64,000 nt of DNA from Tridacna crocea (GCA_943736015.1 OX031060.1:4546001-4610000); one strand, 5' to 3'; positions 10,723-21,757 are shown, numbered from the stretch's first letter. Notes: generated from the sequence alone by a model not told the origin. Numbers and translations: made by a program.

Positions 10723-10855
10723 GGACTCTAGCCTCGTTCTGAAAAATCCGTATTGAACTCTTGCCTCGTTCTGAAAAATCCGTATTGGACTCTTGCCTCG
10801 TTCTGAAAAATCCGTATTGGACTCTAGCCTCGTTCTGACAAATCGTATTGGACTC
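10723..10855. repeat. 32 bp tandem repeat, four copies
   Basis: GCCTCGTTCTGA occurs at 10731, 10763, 10795 and 10827, so the period is 32 bp, with the shared tail AAAATCCGTATTGGACTCT. Confidence 0.9.
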
Positions 10856-10952
10856 AACAGCGTCTAATATAGGCTAAATTATTCTGTACTCACATGTTAG
10901 TATTAAATCGATTTCATTGGGCATAAATTGCAGGTGTGATTAAAACAGGACA

Positions 10953-11405
10953 TATATTTCATGCTTTCCGGTAGGATATCGGGAAATAGCGGTGAAAATA
11001 TTTCGATATTACACGGGTACGACCAGTGAAAATACCGATTTTCATGTTCTTGTCGCCTAGGTAGATTGGGCGTGCCTGACAACCAGATGGGAAATATGGC
11101 GTCATTTACCTTACATTCCTGGTGCTTGACGTACTATTGTAATGCGTTGCTATGCGGGAGGGGTACGCCACGGGGAATAACGGAAAAGAACTGTGCTGGA
11201 ATTTGATAAAGCTCCTCTCAGAAAGGGTCAAAAGCATGAAAATAAATAGAATACATGTAATTGGTTGTTGTTTTTTTTGTTGACAGATCGAAATTTACTT
11301 CATCTCGTGAACACCGTAGGTAATATTTTCACTCGTGGCTGCGCCTCTCGTGAAAATATTACTAATGGTATTCACTTGATGAAATAAATTTCGATCTTTC
11401 ACCGA
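10953..11405. mobile_element. Family E element plus foldback
   Basis: The first part (about 10953-11245) runs from ATTTCATGCTTTCCGGTA to AAGCATGAAAATAAATAG. The second part (11283-11404) is a foldback with GATCGAAATTTACTTCATC at one end and its mirror at the other. Marker strings are GGGTACGCCACGGGGAATAA and ATATGGCGTCATTTACCTT. Confidence 0.75.
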
Positions 11406-11584
11406 AAAAAAACCACATATCCTCTGTCTATTTCACATGCAGAAAATTTATCGATAACAAAGAGTTTTGACACAGTTCAGCCTGACCTATGTCGTCACTT
11501 ATTGCAGATGCATTAAGCCCATTTTTCCTAGAGAATTTCTATTTAGTTCATAACAAAGCATATGTATGCTTTCTATTTGAAAGG

Positions 11585-11866
11585 GCACCAGCAAATTTCT
11601 CCTTTTTCCTCATTGTCTTCAAAAATATTCTTTATTCAGGGAAGTAAAACTCGATTTTTTTTTTTTGGAAACCTGGAACAAGGACTAAAGGTGAACAATA
11701 AGTTTCGTCGGTAAACTACCTCCGGGAGTACCAGCAAGTTTCTCCTTTTTCCAAAATGTCCTTAAAATATTCTTTATTCAGGGAAAATAAAACTCGAAAT
11801 TGTTTGGAAGACGGGAATAAGTCTAATGGTGAACATTAAGTTTCGTCGGCAAACCACCTCCCGGAG
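11585..11866. repeat. Two tandem copies of a roughly 141 bp unit
   Basis: Units starting near 11585 and 11727 share ACCAGCAA, TTTCTCCTTTTTCC, AAAATATTCTTTATTCAGGG and AAGTTTCGTCGG. The first half resembles one arm of the family A hairpin, so the unit may come from a decayed family A copy. Confidence 0.7.
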
Positions 11867-11966
11867 AAATTTAAGTTTATATCAAAATCATATGGCGTTA
11901 AATAGTTTTCTTGTATAATAACCTGCTCAGCCTTAATATTTCTATAACCTTCCATATGGCATGCAA

Positions 11967-12211
11967 CACGCTAAAGGGACATTCGGACATTGGCGGAAAG
12001 TGTCGTTTCGGATCAGCCTGCGCAGTCCGCGCAGGCTAATCCGAAACGACACTTTTGTTTTAATGAAATTTTCTATTTCACACATGTCTACTGATGCACA
12101 AAATCTAATGAAGTCGTAAAGTGCCGTCTCGGATTAGCCTGCGCGGACTGCGCAGGCTGATCCGAGACGACACTTTACGCAAATATCCGAATGCCCCTTT
12201 TCATGTGTTGC
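11967..12211. mobile_element. Family F element with two internal palindromes
   Basis: Ends GCAACACGCTAAAGGGACA and (mirrored) GCAACACATGAAAAGGGGCA form inverted repeats. Inside are two separate GC-rich palindromes, 11998-12055 and 12115-12180, each with CAGCCTGCGC facing GCGCAGGCT. A related copy is at 42665-42888. Confidence 0.8.
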
Positions 12212-12224
12212 AAGCCAATTATAA

Positions 12225-12555
12225 GACGCAATCAAAATGATTCATTGTATGGTTTTTAACGCCGTTTTCATCATTAATTCAGTTATACTGCGGTGGCTAG
12301 TGTATTCATTCATGCTTTTCTGGAGTTTCTTATACCGTTATTCCAGAGAATATTCAGCACAATATTCCTTCCAAGTCATGGCTGCTTTCACACGTGACTG
12401 TTATCCAAACAATGGTGAGCGGTGAGAGTTGAATGATTCCCGTCGCTATGACTATCATTAACTCTCAGGAAGAAATTGGTTGAGCCTCGGATCGAATCTG
12501 CGACCACTTATTCTAAAGTCCTGTCTTCTACCGACTGAGGTACAGAGGCTCGATT
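12225..12555 (-). mobile_element. tRNA-derived SINE, near full length
   Basis: Read on the minus strand, the head near 12555 has a pol III box A-like TACCTCAGTCGGTAGA and box B-like GGTCGCAGATTCGATCC. The body is shared with other copies here (GATGATAGTCAT-like, GAAAGCAGCCA, CTCCAGAAAAGCATG) and the tail holds AACGGCGTTAAAAACCATAC. It belongs to the same family as 29870-30165 and 40342-40640. Confidence 0.85.
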
Positions 12556-13104
12556 GCAAAAGAAGAAATGCATTTACGATTCTTTTCTCAAGGCGCAAAA
12601 ACACGATTGTATAACTATTCCTGTTTGGAAAGCCGAGCCCCCTTAACTCAATCGTCAGCATGCAGGACTTGAGAACAGGGGGTAGCTTCATCTACGTAAG
12701 CCAAGGCTTGCGATTCACTACGCTTCTCTACCCTTGGCGGATCGAGCTTGAATTTTACATTCCCCCGATACGCTTTTTCATTGGATGCAGCCAGCTCTAA
12801 CTGCAACGAATAAAATCGCACGAATAAAATCGCTCGTAGCATTTCATCTTTGATAAAAATAGAACAAGGTCTCTACTTTTCGAATAGAAGGTAAACATGG
12901 AAACCCACGTGGATGTCTGCTTATCGCTTCATGTGTATTCGTAAGCTGTTTGTAAAACGATATTTCATTGGCTTTTAGAAATATGACGTAAAGGGTAGTA
13001 ATAACTAGCATCCAATAGAGGGCGCATCGCAGGAATCTCAAAATCGGGCTCAATCAGCCAAGGTAAGATCCACGTAGTGGTCGTAACCTTGGCTTTCGAA
13101 GATG
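12556..13104. other. Spacer, nothing recognised
   Basis: Contains CGAATAAAATCGC twice (near 12805-12835) and no supported gene. Short minus-strand frames here show no family signature. Confidence 0.5.
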
Positions 13105-13230
13105 GGGGTAGCATGTTCGATCACCGGCTCGGTCAATTTCTTTCCTAGGATTGACGATAGGCATTGAGACAGGATTCGTTCGTCTATCCCCTCTAACCAT
13201 TCTTTAGGTAAAAGTAAAGTGGAAAAGAAG
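13105..13230 (+). mobile_element. SINE fragment
   Basis: The box B-like GCATGTTCGATCACCGG is followed by the SINE body CGGTCAATTTCTTTCCTAGG and ATTGACGATAGGCATTGAGA. The head and tail are missing. Confidence 0.65.
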
Positions 13231-13278
13231 CTAGCGGCTTTGAAAGAAGATTGTGTGCGACTCAGTGGCCTTTTAAGG

Positions 13279-13351
13279 ACTATGTAGATAAAGATCAGAC
13301 TGCACAGAACGTGCACAGAAAGTGCAGTCTGATCTTGGATCTACATTGTCC
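13279..13351. repeat. Family B palindrome with expanded loop
   Basis: Arms AGATCAGACTGCACAGAA and GTGCAGTCTGATCTTGG flank a loop in which GTGCACAGAA is partly duplicated. Confidence 0.7.
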
Positions 13352-13433
13352 TATTTTACCCCCCAAAATAACAATGTGATTATCATATTCAGGACTTTAC
13401 TTAACAAGACAGGGGTCAACTCCCTGAAAATAT

Positions 13434-13520
13434 GATGTCGTCGGTTTACTTAAAAAACCTCGTAACTACAGCTTGTTTCAAGCTGTAGTTACGAGGTTTT
13501 TGAAGTAAGCCGACGATATG
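13434..13520. repeat. Family G palindrome
   Basis: TCGGTTTACTT, AAAACCTCGTAACTACAGCTTG and mirror AAGCTGTAGTTACGAGGTTT form near-perfect arms around a TTTC loop. Other copies are at 23711-23792 and 56231-56313. Confidence 0.85.
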
Positions 13521-14233
13521 CTGAATCGTCAATATTTTACAAAAACTGTAGAATGTAGAAAGACTTTAAAGGGAGCTATTCCAATTTTTGTATGATCTCG
13601 CCAAACTTCCAATGAAGAAGAAGGAGAAGAAAAAAAGATTCATCATCGAATTAAGAAAGGCGATAACTTGCGAAACTATTTTTAAAGAAGAAAACAGGAG
13701 CAAAAAAAGCATTTTAAGTGGTATTTCTTTCAATGGGCTACGTAGCCTCTTACTATATTTTTAGAATTTCACGAAGGGCCCTGTGCAGTCTACGCAGGAT
13801 GACCAAGACCGAATCTTTTTGTTATCAGTCAATTTCCTGCGTGTCAAAGGACCAGTCTACCTCATAATATCCCATGATTGATCGGCGTTTGGACAAAAAA
13901 GATTTTATGAACCAATGATTATGTAATGACTTGCTTGGTATCATGCTCTACGAGAGATGCAACAGGCCCCATTTTGTCAAAGCGTGGCTTATATGTATTT
14001 GTATTCATCGACGTTTTACAAAAAAAAAAAACACTGATTCAGGGCATATAAAGTAAATAGGACCCTTTAATATATGAGCAGTGCCCTGGCAAAAAGGGGC
14101 TTAATGCATTTCCTTGATTTATTGTACCAAGCAGGTCATCACATAATAAGGGTTACATAAAACCCACTTAGTCTAATGTATGACTTAATCTTGGGGAAAA
14201 GTGGTTCTTGGACGTACAGGAAATCGACCGATA

Positions 14234-14300
14234 GCGAAAAGTTTCGACCCAGGTCAGCCTGCGCGGACTGCGCAGGCTGACCTGGGTCGAAACTTTTCGC
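14234..14300. repeat. Family F palindrome, 67 bp
   Basis: Arms GCGAAAAGTTTCGACCCAGG...CAGCCTGCGC are perfect around a 5-base centre GGACT. Flanking sequence (about 13780-14105 and 14301-14330) has GGACCAGTCTACCTCATAAT and related strings that recur beside other family F copies, so the mobile unit is longer than the palindrome. Confidence 0.85.
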
Positions 14301-14859
14301 AGATGCACTAAGTCTACATTTCACACTTCATGGCTCTTATATAATGGAAAAAATGTGTAATTTTGCGAATTTGACAAATATGAATCCTGAATAGACAGAC
14401 ATGGTGGGTGGGGAAGATTAAATGGTTCATTTACTGAAGATTTATAAACGGCCGTCTATTAGATTTATAAATAACTCGGTTGGGTATCAGTTTTGCATAT
14501 GCATAATAATCATCTTCTACAACCCCCATTCCACTGAACAGCGATTCCGCTACGCTTAGAAATTTTGGTGTAAATATCGTGATTCGCAGCAGGTATGGCA
14601 AGAGCGCAGTAGAAACTCCTTGATCGTAGAAGAAGCAAAATGGAAAGCCTCCTGGTCGATATATCAGAGTGCTTGATTGACCTTGCTCAAAATCTACGAG
14701 GCGAGATCGCCGTGGACTCCAAGCGACACAAAAACATGGTATAAAGTGTAGCAACAAATTCCTAAACGCAGCAGTTTCGAAGCCGCAGAGGGAGTATCGT
14801 ACAGTAAGTACAGTAGCACCTAACAAAAGCATCGAGATAACATTCCAATTTTATTAGAT

Positions 14860-15006
14860 GTACGATCAGGTGGCAGGGGACTTGGAAACTTGTTCACGGC
14901 TGTGGTGAGTCACCCCAAGCCGACTTAGAAACTTGTTCACTGCTGTGGTGAATAATTCACCACAGCCGTGAACATGTTTCCAAGTCCCCTGCTACCTGGC
15001 CGTACT
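14860..15006. mobile_element. Foldback with internal repeat
   Basis: GTACGATCAGGTGGCAGGGG at the left mirrors the sequence ending CCCCTGCTACCTGGCCGTAC at the right. AGAAACTTGTTCACTGCTGT repeats the left-arm sequence AAACTTGTTCACGGCTGTGG. The stretch 14304-14859 contains no supported gene. Confidence 0.8.
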
Positions 15007-15088
15007 ACGAATTTATTATACTGCAAAGTTTTACCATTCCAATATTTGTTTAGCGACCTTTTTTTTGGTTTAAAATGTTGAGTTCGCT

Positions 15089-15240
15089 GACGAAGTAGAA
15101 TTTCCCTTTTGAGTGCCCCAATTCAATGAAAACTGAAGTCACTGGGAAGTGATGTCACTGAAACCTTGGTAATATGAGTTAAAACGTGTAGCTTGGCGCA
15201 TAATCTTGATGTTAGTATTGATCTACTCCGCCATTTTAGA
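15089..15240 (+). repeat. Dispersed repeat R7, copy 1
   Basis: Shares GACGAAGTAGAATTT, AATTCAATGAAAACTGA, CACTGAAACCTTGGT and TTGGCGCATAATCTTGA with 60305-60455, in the same order and orientation. Confidence 0.75.
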
Positions 15241-15481
15241 TGATGTGCTTCTTTGCTAAAGATTGACTTAATCGGTTAATTGACTTGAGATCACCAGTTT
15301 TAAAAGTGACATTAGTTGACAAAATAATCAGAAGAAATATAATTGATAGATCCACAACAAAATGTCCTGATTGCTGTTATTTGTATTCCATATAGACGCT
15401 GAAAACGTCAGCGTTGAAAAACATAAACGTTACTTTATTGTAACACAGGTCACCAGTATTTGACGCGACGTCAATATACAA

Positions 15482-15652
15482 TAATTTATTTCATCAGCTT
15501 GTAGTTAATATGGGGAGACATTTGCCTCAAAAGGGAAAGGTCCGCGAAAATAACTCGTGTCATACGGCACTCGTTATTTTCGCATACCTTCCTCTTTTTC
15601 GGCAAAGATTTCCCCATATTAACCACAAGCTGATGAAATAAACTCTATTTAC
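15482..15652. mobile_element. Foldback element, about 170 bp
   Basis: TTTATTTCATCAGCTTGTAG and GTTAATATGGGGA at the left mirror TCCCCATATTAAC and ACAAGCTGATGAAATAAA at the right. An inner palindrome has CGAAAATAACGAGT-like arms. Confidence 0.8.
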
Positions 15653-15948
15653 TTGTAACAATGGCGATCAAAGTAAAAGGAAATACACTTTTTTCACAAG
15701 TCTTTTTGTATCCTTTACTGACAAAGTCTAGTATATAAACGATACCGTGTCTGAACTATATATTTTGTCTAACATTTTTAAAACAATATTCAATGTACAC
15801 CAGGATGACGGATATCGTATATCATCTTTGCCCTTTTCTCTACACTGGATGGCACTTTTCAAGTACATACATTTGTTTCTTTGTGACGGACTTTGTAAGT
15901 AAGACTATCCCGCAATAGGAGATAACTTTCATGATACTTTTAGAAAAC

Positions 15949-16764
15949 TATCGCGATAAATCAACGTTTCCTGGAAACTTTATCGAAATAGTAAATAGTT
16001 TTCTGAAAAAAAAAATCACAATCAACTTTGTTTCCTAGAAAATTTTACATTGATCAGTGAATATTCTAAGGCAGAATTTCTCATTCGTGGACGAAGCTGA
16101 CATTCGAGATGAAATTATCGTGATAGTTCTACCCGTTTCCGGATATCTATAAATAGAAAAACTTCACCATTTGGATGACTCGGTAGCGTTTAACTCAAAA
16201 AGATTGCAGTAAGTTAAAAATTGAATTATTTGCAACTGTAGCTTAACTCATTACCAAACGACAAAATTTTAGACTAGTTCAAATTGAAAGCATTTGCAGA
16301 CGACAAAATAAAAGTGACCTACAATTTGTTTTGTGAAGGGTAGAAAACATTGTGGGAAAAGGAGAAAATGCTGGTTACCAGCATTGTCTCCTTTTCCCAC
16401 AATGTTTTCTAAAGGCTTATTTTAGGGGCGTCAAAAGTAGGGATTGTGTGGTAATGGGTTAATCGGTAATTTCTAACCACACATAGTATTAATTGAAGCC
16501 TGTTTAATACAAAGACGGCTCAAAATGCCTCTTACGAACAATTTTAAAACCATTCAGGGAAAAGGAGAATTCATTAGATTGGAAACCAAGATGTTCCGAA
16601 ACTGTATCTAGATATAGAAACTGTGGATGTAACTTGCAGGCACGAAAACTAAATATAAAGATTTTGAAAACAGAGAGAGTTATCGCGATATTTTTTATAT
16701 TATCTAGATGATATTTACATGAAAGTTTGTTATATCGCGATAGTTCTCTTTAACTATCGCGATA
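15949..16764. repeat. Cluster of the palindromic 10-mer TATCGCGATA
   Basis: Exact copies at 15949-15958, 16681-16690, 16733-16742 and 16755-16764, plus near matches around 15981 and 16108. The last two flank GTTCTCTTTAAC, giving ATCGCGATAGTT and its mirror. This could be a binding-site cluster or a small repeat; function is unknown. Confidence 0.7.
16243..16462. mobile_element. Family A MITE, complete
   Basis: TTAA at both ends. Left end CTCATTACCAAACGACAAAA, right end GGGATTGTGTGGTAATGGG. The centre AATGCTGGTTACCAGCATT is intact. Confidence 0.9.
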
Positions 16765-16858
16765 GTTATCTAGTACCACGTGGCACAGATATGCCACCAT
16801 AAAGATCAGACAACATTTTTTATTAAGCAGATAAATCTGGTCTCAAAGCCTGAAGGGT

Positions 16859-17086
16859 TTAACTCTATACCAAACGATACCATTTCAGACTTGTCCAAAT
16901 TGAAAGCATTTGCAGACGACAAAACAAATTTGATTCAAAAATTGAAACGTTAATTTGGAAGAGTGGAAAACATTGTGGAAAAAGAAGAAAATGCTGGTCA
17001 CCAGAATTTTCTCCTTTTCCCACTATGTTTCAGAAGGCTTCGCCTGGAGGGTCATTGAAACCAGGGATTGTTTTGTAAAGGATTAA
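16859..17086. mobile_element. Family A MITE, complete but diverged
   Basis: TTAA at both ends. The palindrome has mismatches (GGTCACCAGAATTTTC). Confidence 0.85.
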
Positions 17087-17914
17087 ACGTGATGGGTTAC
17101 CCAAAATTATTTTAATACGTAATCATCTCTCTCTCCGGGGGAGAAAGGCAATATGGTTTAAGATGACTTCATTTACAAGTAGCCAAGAATTTTAATATGT
17201 TGATAAAACCGATTGAATTAACCTTTCACAGCACCTTATAAATAAAGTCAGTAATTTTCCGGCAGTCAGATAGATCAATTTTTTTTTACTGTTTATTTTC
17301 TTTTTCAGAAAAGCTCAGAAAATATTGGTAGGCGTGATTCTTTTATGAGTCTGCGCGGTACTTGCAGTCTGACTCTCAGAGTCTACATTCTTCTCCAAAG
17401 CGAGTACATCTGAGATTGGGGCGAAGTCTTCAAATGTTTATGCTCCCCGGGGCCATGATAATAATATTTTTTTTGTATCTGCAGTCGAATTTTGCTTCTA
17501 GTGGAAAATAATCTTTGTATTATAAACTGCTGGTTCCCAAAGTTTTCAATTACCTTCATTCTAAGGGTACAAAAAAAAAACATTCCTTTGTTTTACCAAC
17601 CACTTGAAAGGTAAGCTTTTGATATACCGTGAAAAAAAGGAGAAACGCCCATATCCAGCATTTTCTCCCTTCACAACATTTTCTAACAGTATTTTATAAA
17701 GAACTCCTATCTTTAGGTCTCATTTTATATGTATTATGTAAACACTTTCGATCTTAGAAGGTTAAAATTTGTCGTATACTAAAGAGGGTAGAGTTTGTCA
17801 TGCGCAGAGCATAATCTTAAAGGCCCATCAGAGGCCAAAAACACTGCAATGTAATTGTGTAGTCGTTACAAGTGTTTGTCCCTAGAAGAAAAATATATAT
17901 TTCAAAATAAGGCG
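17087..17914. other. Spacer, no gene recognised
   Basis: Contains T- and A-runs and a decayed family A hairpin near 17625-17690 (AAGGAGAAACGCCC...CAGCATTTTCTCC). No supported coding region. Confidence 0.5.
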
Positions 17915-18380
17915 CCGAGCACCCAAACCTCGGTCGGTAGCGTACAGAACCTTAGATTAACCCTTTACCAAAGGACAAAATTTTAGACTGGTCCAAATTG
18001 AAAGCACTTGCAGACGACAAAATGAACATAGCTCAAAAATTGAAATTTGTTTCCAGCAGGGTTGAAAACATTGTGGAAAAAGGAGAAAATGCTGGCTACC
18101 AGCATTTTCTCCTTTTCCCTAAATGTTTTCAAAAGGCTTCTTTCTCAGAGTCGTAAAAACCAGGGATTGTTTGGGAAAGGGTTAAGGGGTCGCTTGGCCG
18201 ATTCTCAGATTGGCCAATTTGCTTCCAAAGATTGATCAGTGACTTAGAAAGAATACTGTGTGTATACTATTGGTAAAAAAACTTCAGAAAAGCATGGCTA
18301 GGTGCACTGGTAGCCTTGATATAACTTAAATAATGTTGAAAATGGCCTTAAACGCCACTCAGTCACTCAATCAATCAAAA
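17915..18380 (+). mobile_element. tRNA-derived SINE split by a MITE
   Basis: The head with box A-like CCTCGGTCGGTAGCGTACAG lies at 17915-17956. The body and tail (CTTCAGAAAAGCATGGCTAG, AATAATGTTGAAAATGGCC, CAATCAATCAAAA) resume at 18186. The intervening 229 bp is a complete family A MITE. Confidence 0.75.
17957..18185. mobile_element. Family A MITE inserted in a SINE
   Basis: TTAACCCTTTACCAAAGGAC to GGGAAAGGGTTAA, with TTAA on both sides and an intact palindrome (AATGCTGGCTACCAGCATT). Nested inside the SINE, hence younger than it. Confidence 0.9.
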
Positions 18381-18478
18381 CAAGGTAAAAAGTAAAATGC
18401 CCTTTGAAACTTTTAACCTCTTTTTGACGTCAATTTCTAGCGGCCAACACTTACACCGACCAAAAAAATGATAGGTTT

Positions 18479-18985
18479 TAAATCATGATTTCCGGTTGGT
18501 TATCGAAAAATATCGGTGAAATATTTTTCAATAATTCATGGTTACAACCAGTGAAAATACCGATTTTTATATTCTAGTTACCTAAGTAAAATGCGCGTGA
18601 CTCACAAACAAATGGAAATATGACGTCATTTATCTTACATTTCTTGCACTTAAATTAATATTGTAATGCGTTGCTATACGGAAGGGGTATGCCACGGGGG
18701 AAAAACTGAAAAGTACTGTGCTAGATTTGTTCCTCCCAGAAAGGGTTAAAAGCATGAATTAAATAATATATATTTTTTTTCGGTTACAAGGTCGATTTTT
18801 TTTTATCAAATGAATACCATCGATAATATTCTCACTCGTGAGGGTGATTATATTACCGATGGTGTTCACTCTATGAAATAAGATCGAAATTTATTTCGTC
18901 GAGTGAACACCATCAGTAACATTGTCACTACCACCAGTGAGAATATTACCGATGGTGTTCACTCGATGAATTAATTTCGATCTTT
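18479..18985. mobile_element. Family E element plus expanded foldback
   Basis: ATCATGATTTCCGGTTGG to AAGCATGAATTAAATAA, then a foldback in which GAATACCATCGATAATATTC and mirrored segments occur more than twice (18795-18985), giving a multi-hairpin end. Confidence 0.75.
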
Positions 18986-19292
18986 AACCGAAAAAACAAA
19001 CCAAACATCTTCTACGTCATCTTCACAATAATAGCTTTATATCTAAATGGTATGAGTTATATCTAAACGCATTTTTTACCAATTTTGTTTACTGTTGGCC
19101 ACCATTGTCACTTTAAGGTTTAGGTTAAAAAAATATTATCCAAACTGTAAGTGGCAGGAAATTGAAAATATGAATATGAATATTAGATAAGCAGTTAATG
19201 GTGCTGAACTATCGTTTATTCATTTTCCGGCCATTACTCCACCTCAGCGTTCTCTTGGCCCCTTATACTGCTAGGTAAGTGACATGAAACTT
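18986..19292. other. Spacer, nothing recognised
   Basis: AT-rich with no repeat or gene that I can identify. Confidence 0.5.
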
Positions 19293-19506
19293 TTACCTCT
19301 TTACCAAACGACAAATTTATAGACTGGTCCAAATTGAAAGCATTTGCAGACGACAAAATAAATGTGACCGTAAAGTCCAAATTTAATTTGGAAATGGTAG
19401 AAAACATTGTTGGCTGGTTACCAGCATTTTCTCCTTTTCCCAGATTTTTTTTCAAAGGCTTCTACCTCAGGGTTGTCAAAAGTCTTCATTGTTTGGTTAA
19501 GGGTTA
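19293..19506. mobile_element. Family A MITE with shortened left palindrome arm
   Basis: TTTACCAAACGACAAATTTA at left and GTTAAGGGTTAA at right. The left arm of the hairpin is deleted (ACATTGTTGGCTGGTTACCAGC). Confidence 0.8.
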
Positions 19507-19784
19507 AAGCGTTGGAAGAAACCGAAACACCGTTACGAAAACGTCCATGTTACACAATATTTACCGATGAGTTGATGTCGTAAATGAGAACAGACGGAAA
19601 CCGCCGAGACTGGTCGAATAGCCTTCAAGAAAATGTCGATGTTTACCAATGAGCTACTGAAATGATATTGTATACGCTTCATTGATTTTGTCGACAGAAA
19701 ATCCTTTCAATTCTGGCAAGACAAATATTGTGTAGTTAGTAGAAAAGTTACCAAAAACAGATAATCTATAGAGGATATTTTTTT

Positions 19785-20178
19785 TTTTCGGTGAAAGATC
19801 GAAATTTATTTCATCGAGTGGACACCATCGGTAATATTTTCACGAGTGGCGTGTTCACGAGATGTAATAAATTTCGATCTTTCACCGAAAAAACAATAAC
19901 AAATATTCTATTTATTTCACGCTTTTAACCCTTTCTGGGAAGAGCTTTATCAAAATCCGGTACAGTTCTTTTCCGTTATTCCCCGTGGCGTACCCCTACG
20001 GCATAGCAACGCATTACAATATTACGTCAAGCGCGAGAAATGTAAGATAAATGACGTCATATTTCCCATCTGCCAACATAGGCAACAAGAACATGAAACA
20101 CTGGTGGTACCAGTGTAAGATCGAAAAATATTTTCACTGCAATTTCTAGATATCCTACCGGAAAGCATGAAATAATAT
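19785..20178 (-). mobile_element. Family E element, reverse orientation
   Basis: The foldback at 19793-19885 (GATCGAAATTTATTTCATCG and mirror) is followed by TTTTAACCCTTTCTGGGA, GGCGTACCCC and CCGGAAAGCATGAAATAA. Confidence 0.8.
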
Positions 20179-20181
20179 TGT

Positions 20182-20409
20182 TTAACTCTTTCCCACACAA
20201 TCCCTACTTTTGACACCCCTGAGGCGGAAGCCTTTAGAAAACATGGTGGGAAAGGGAGAAAATGCTGGTAACCAGCATTTTCTCCTTTTTCCACATCTTT
20301 TCTACCCTTGACAAAACAAATTTCAAATTTTCAGTCACTTTTATTTTGTCGTTTGCAAATGCTTTCAATTTGGACCAGTCTAAAATATTGTCGTTTGGTA
20401 ATGAGTTAA
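20182..20409. mobile_element. Family A MITE, first in a TTAA-linked train
   Basis: TTAA at both ends. Orientation is opposite to the copy at 16243. The right TTAA is also the left TTAA of the next element. Confidence 0.9.
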
Positions 20410-20635
20410 CTCTTTCCCATACAATCACTAGCTTTATCAACCATCGTAAATGAGGCTTTTGAAAACGTTGATGGAAAAGAGAAAATGCTGGTAACCAGCG
20501 TTTTCTCCTTTTCAAACTATGTTTTCTACTGTTCTAAAAACAAATTTAAATATTTCAGCCCGATTTATTTTGACATCTGCAGATGTTTTCAGTTTATGCA
20601 AGTCTAGATTCTGTCATTTGATAGAATATAAAGTA
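20406..20635. mobile_element. Family A MITE, second in the train
   Basis: Begins at the shared TTAA (AACTCTTTCCCATACAATCA) with the hairpin at 20460-20525. The far end is eroded (CTGTCATTTGATAGAATA). Confidence 0.8.
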
Positions 20636-20639
20636 TTTA

Positions 20640-20833
20640 TCAGGCTGCAATTTGCGCCTTTATCCTGATATAAAAAAATCAAAGAAACCTTCAAAGTAAT
20701 TTTTAGGGGGAGAAATATCTCCTTATCGGACACTGCAGATCCAAGATCAGACTGCTCGTTCTGTGCAGTCTGATCTTGATCTACACTGTCTGCAAAAGAT
20801 CTTTGGGCATTGCTTCGCAGTTTAATGGTTTAA
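20640..20833 (-). mobile_element. Family B element, third in the train
   Basis: Holds CTCCTTATCGGACACTGCAG, the GATCAGACTGC palindrome and a degenerate end GCAGTTTAATGGTTTAA. Its end TTAA is the start of the next family A copy. Confidence 0.7.
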
Positions 20834-21060
20834 CCCTTTACCACACAATGACGACTTTTGACGACCCTGTGATAGAAGTCTTTTGAAAAAAAATGTAGGG
20901 AAAATGAGAAAATGCTGGTAACCAGCAATTTCTCCATTTCCCACAATGTTTTATACCCTTTTCAAATCAAATTTTGATTTTTCAGTCACATTTATCGTGT
21001 CGTCTGCAAATGCTTTCAATTTGGACTACTCTTTACATTTGTTGTTTGGTAAAAAGTTAA
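20830..21060. mobile_element. Family A MITE, fourth in the train
   Basis: TTAACCCTTTACCACACAAT to GTTGTTTGGTAAAAAGTTAA. The hairpin carries AATGCTGGTAACCAGCAATT with one arm change. Confidence 0.88.
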
Positions 21061-21265
21061 GACATGTCTACATCTAAAACATTTGCAGACAACAAAGCAC
21101 ACTTGCTCAAATGGCGAGCTTTATGACTCAAGTTAAGCAAAAAATAACATCGTGAGAAAGGGACAAAAAATATTGTAAACCAGCAACTTATCTCCTCTTC
21201 CCACAAAAGTTTTAAAAAGCACTTCATGGTTCGTAAAACACGGATTTGCTTTGTAACGATTTTAA
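21057..21265. mobile_element. Diverged family A copy, fifth in the train
   Basis: Starts at the shared TTAA. ACATTTGCAGACAACAAAGC and a decayed hairpin (AACCAGCAACTTATCTCC) are recognisable. Confidence 0.6.
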
Positions 21266-21757
21266 GGCTCTTAAATATATGACTGAATTATAAATTTATA
21301 AACCAGAAGATGATGAAAGAAGCAGATACTGAACGTAAAAGGATCAGTGAGTAAACTTTGTGCATTCTGATCTCTTCCGTACAGTCTGATCTCTTTTGCA
21401 CAGTCTGATCTCTATCGTCTAGTCTAAACTCTAGTGCGGAGTGATCGCTGTCATTCTCAGTACCAACTAAAGTTGTGTTAGAGACTGAAAGGTTTTTCCC
21501 ATTTCCCACGTATCAGACGTCTTGACTTGCGTTCTTGAGAAAAGTGTAGACAAGGATTAACCCCGTAAATCCCAGCTATCTGATCTGAATCTAGATTCTT
21601 TGATGTCGAGATGGTGAATTAAGCTATGGCTGTATCTTACCCAATCAAACTTGGATCTACTAGATATTTCACATAAAAATCCCAGCTAATAGTAAAAACC
21701 CAATATCCTGAATTGCAATTTCAAAGATCTTTGGCCTGCAAAACTTGCCAGTCCTGT

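Noticed and set aside
14431-14832. 133-residue minus-strand frame
   Set aside because: No recognisable domain and no splice or promoter context; a frame of this length is expected by chance in 64 kb. I could not exclude a real gene.
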